Assembly: GCA_943788145.1 (NCBI GenBank)
Contig: CALSPD010000002.1
Location: 62,001-126,000, forward strand
Length of the DNA: 64,000 bases
Source of the DNA: an uncultured Flavobacteriales bacterium
Lineage (GTDB): Bacteria; Bacteroidota; Bacteroidia; Flavobacteriales_G; Salibacteraceae
Reading direction: 5' to 3'
Shown here: positions 62,827-64,000 of the stretch, piece by piece
Position numbering within the stretch: the stretch's first letter is position 1
Layout of the letters: every line of letters begins with the position of its first letter
The notes under the pieces: model-generated
What the model saw: only the letters and a program-made list of their open reading frames with translations
Told to the model about the DNA's origin: nothing
The model's database searches: none
Program-made: the position numbers and the translations under genes

Positions 62827-64000
62827 TCGATCAGCGTACCGATAAAGGATAGACATTCTTCTCGAAAGGCATCATAGTTTTTACGTCCCGTTCCTGGGCC
62901 ACTGAAGCCAGTGTGAATTCGAGCTATTTGATGATTACGATCTAAGAAAACCATGGTCGGATATGAACTAATTCCCGAAAGTGCGGGCATCAGTTCGGAG
63001 GCTTTTTGTTTGGTAGATTTAAGGGAGGCGAGCAAAATAGGATACTCAATACCAAGGCTCGTTTTGTGGCGCGAAATATTTTCAAAAGCTCTTCCAGAGT
63101 CAGAAATCAATTCGAAATCAAGAGCGACAATAGCTAAGCCTCGGCTCTCATAGCTGTCATAAACTTCTTTCAAGAACAGAGCCTCATCCATACAGTTGCT
63201 GCACCATGTGCCCATAATTGAGATGATAACGGCTTTATCTTTAAATGCTTCGTCAGAGAGCGAAACGGTATCGCCAAGGCTGTTTGGAAAAGAAAAAGTA
63301 AAAGGAATCGAATCAGAAGCCGTAGTTATGGACAATGGATCACTCAATTCATGATTGGTTGAAAGATTAGCGGCCCAGCGCTGGTGGAAAGTTGGCCCAG
63401 CATAAAACACTCCATCCAGCTTATCACCTATGATTTTTGCCTTGAATAAATAGACATGCGTTCCATCCATAGTTGAGAGTAAAAGAGAGTCATTCCGAAT
63501 CACACCTTCCAAGTGTCTGTAGTCTCCGGTTTCCGTGAGGAAAGTGCCCGTAACCAAATGTTTACATTGATTCAAACTAAGAATGGTTGTGTCTTCGACC
63601 TTTCCTTCATCGTCAAAGAATACAGCTTGATGTGAGCCACTCAGATTATAATCAGGAACGGAGTTGGTCTTAAACCGGTATGGAATGCTTTTTCGCGCTT
63701 GAAATGATAGGGAACGAGAAATATCAGATTTTTCATTTAGCCACCGGCCATCAATGGTAGAATCGCTTGTGAGGACAAGCTGAAAGGAAGAGTTGAAATA
63801 ATCGGAGCCAAAAAACAGCGTATCACCACTGGTTGAAGTACGATTGAATCCGATCAGTTCATTGCTGTTTTTCACGAACAGCGTTTTTTCACCTTCCAAA
63901 TTCAACATAAATTGAATAGGTGTTTTTTGGTCGCTCATGGAAAACTCACCGCGCCATAATTCTCCTTGCGGAAGTATTGTCCCGTATACAAATTGCTGGC
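62823..64000 (-). CDS. TlpA-like thioredoxin-domain protein (5' end outside window)
   Basis: The reading frame stays open beyond 63938 to the window edge (in-frame residues just upstream read GELWRGEFSMSDQ), so the MSDQ methionine is internal and the start is missing. The N-terminal ~210 residues are beta-rich, like the substrate-sensing part of ResA/TlpA-type proteins. The C-terminal thioredoxin domain has the redox site WCSNC in MGTWCSNCMDEALFL and the cis-Pro in GISSYPTMVFLD. It is probably an exported disulfide reductase. Confidence 0.85.
   Translation of the reverse strand, partial: QQFVYGTILPQGELWRGEFSMSDQKTPIQFMLNLEGEKTLFVKNSNELIGFNRTSTSGDTLFFGSDYFNSSFQLVLTSDSTIDGRWLNEKSDISRSLSFQARKSIPYRFKTNSVPDYNLSGSHQAVFFDDEGKVEDTTILSLNQCKHLVTGTFLTETGDYRHLEGVIRNDSLLLSTMDGTHVYLFKAKIIGDKLDGVFYAGPTFHQRWAANLSTNHELSDPLSITTASDSIPFTFSFPNSLGDTVSLSDEAFKDKAVIISIMGTWCSNCMDEALFLKEVYDSYESRGLAIVALDFELISDSGRAFENISRHKTSLGIEYPILLASLKSTKQKASELMPALSGISSYPTMVFLDRNHQIARIHTGFSGPGTGRKNYDAFREECLSFIGTLID

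Noticed and set aside
1..64000. CRISPR arrays, rRNA genes and known riboswitches
   Set aside because: I looked for regularly spaced direct repeats, rRNA-like stretches and conserved leader motifs and saw none.

Overview
The window looks like a chromosomal segment of a Bacteroidota bacterium, most likely a marine-type Flavobacteriales relative. The indications are type IX secretion system (T9SS) components (PorW/SprE-like and PorZ-like), secreted proteins ending in T9SS sorting domains, an F-type ATPase operon without atpD and atpC, Bacteroidota-specific families (DUF4175, DUF4292, DUF4837, DUF6150-like), and promoters of the TAnnTTTG type. Base composition is AT-rich and the genes are packed very tightly. 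No species assignment is claimed.

Layout. 1-3951: end of a secreted adhesin-like gene, two small secreted proteins, and an ECF sigma factor overlapping a protein with one membrane helix and a beta-barrel. 3948-10509: outer-membrane barrel (-), TPR histidine kinase (+), then a minus-strand block of gltX, folB, tRNA-Cys and a metallophosphoesterase. 10629-20513: plus-strand run of DUF4175, RsbW-like ATPase, ybeY, mnmG, porZ, recO and a repeat lipoprotein. 20587-25369: a 4.7-kb element in tRNA-Asn, bounded by 47-bp direct repeats, with a broken tyrosine integrase, a DUF6150-like repeat protein, a frameshifted T9SS cargo gene and an IS1595-type insertion sequence. 25506-34342: sugar kinase, YceI-like lipoprotein, biotin carrier protein, M1 aminopeptidase, rnhA, M23 peptidase, porW. 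34394-40438: bactofilin, AtpZ, a membrane protein and atpBEFHAG. 40523-44956: NtrY-like kinase, crotonase, secreted protein, flippase. 44940-54436: cell-envelope cluster of dut, nucleotidyltransferase, TPR protein, DUF4292, EnvC-like, tatA, gatA, MltD-like and DUF4837. 54433-64000: threonine dehydratase, rpiB, YwqK/MORN repeat protein, LytTR regulator, polytopic membrane protein, rnr, ferritin, and the C-terminal part of a TlpA-like protein.

Most of this is core metabolism, translation, tRNA modification, cell-wall remodelling and energy conservation. The envelope genes fit together: T9SS parts, a degenerate LytM activator next to TatA, a LysM transglycosylase, a bactofilin and an intact M23 peptidase. 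The only clearly accessory DNA is the tRNA-Asn element, and it is decaying: its integrase has lost the catalytic end and its largest cargo gene is frameshifted.

The most notable non-coding signals are two parS-like 16-mers immediately flanking mnmG, the att repeats and the terminator carried by the island, an extended promoter motif upstream of many genes, a pair of hairpins between atpE and atpF, and repeated sharing of stop codons between convergent genes. I did not find a convincing wholly new multi-gene system. The strongest candidates for new biology are the sigma factor/membrane-anchored barrel pair, the two small secreted repeat proteins, and the parS-like sites.
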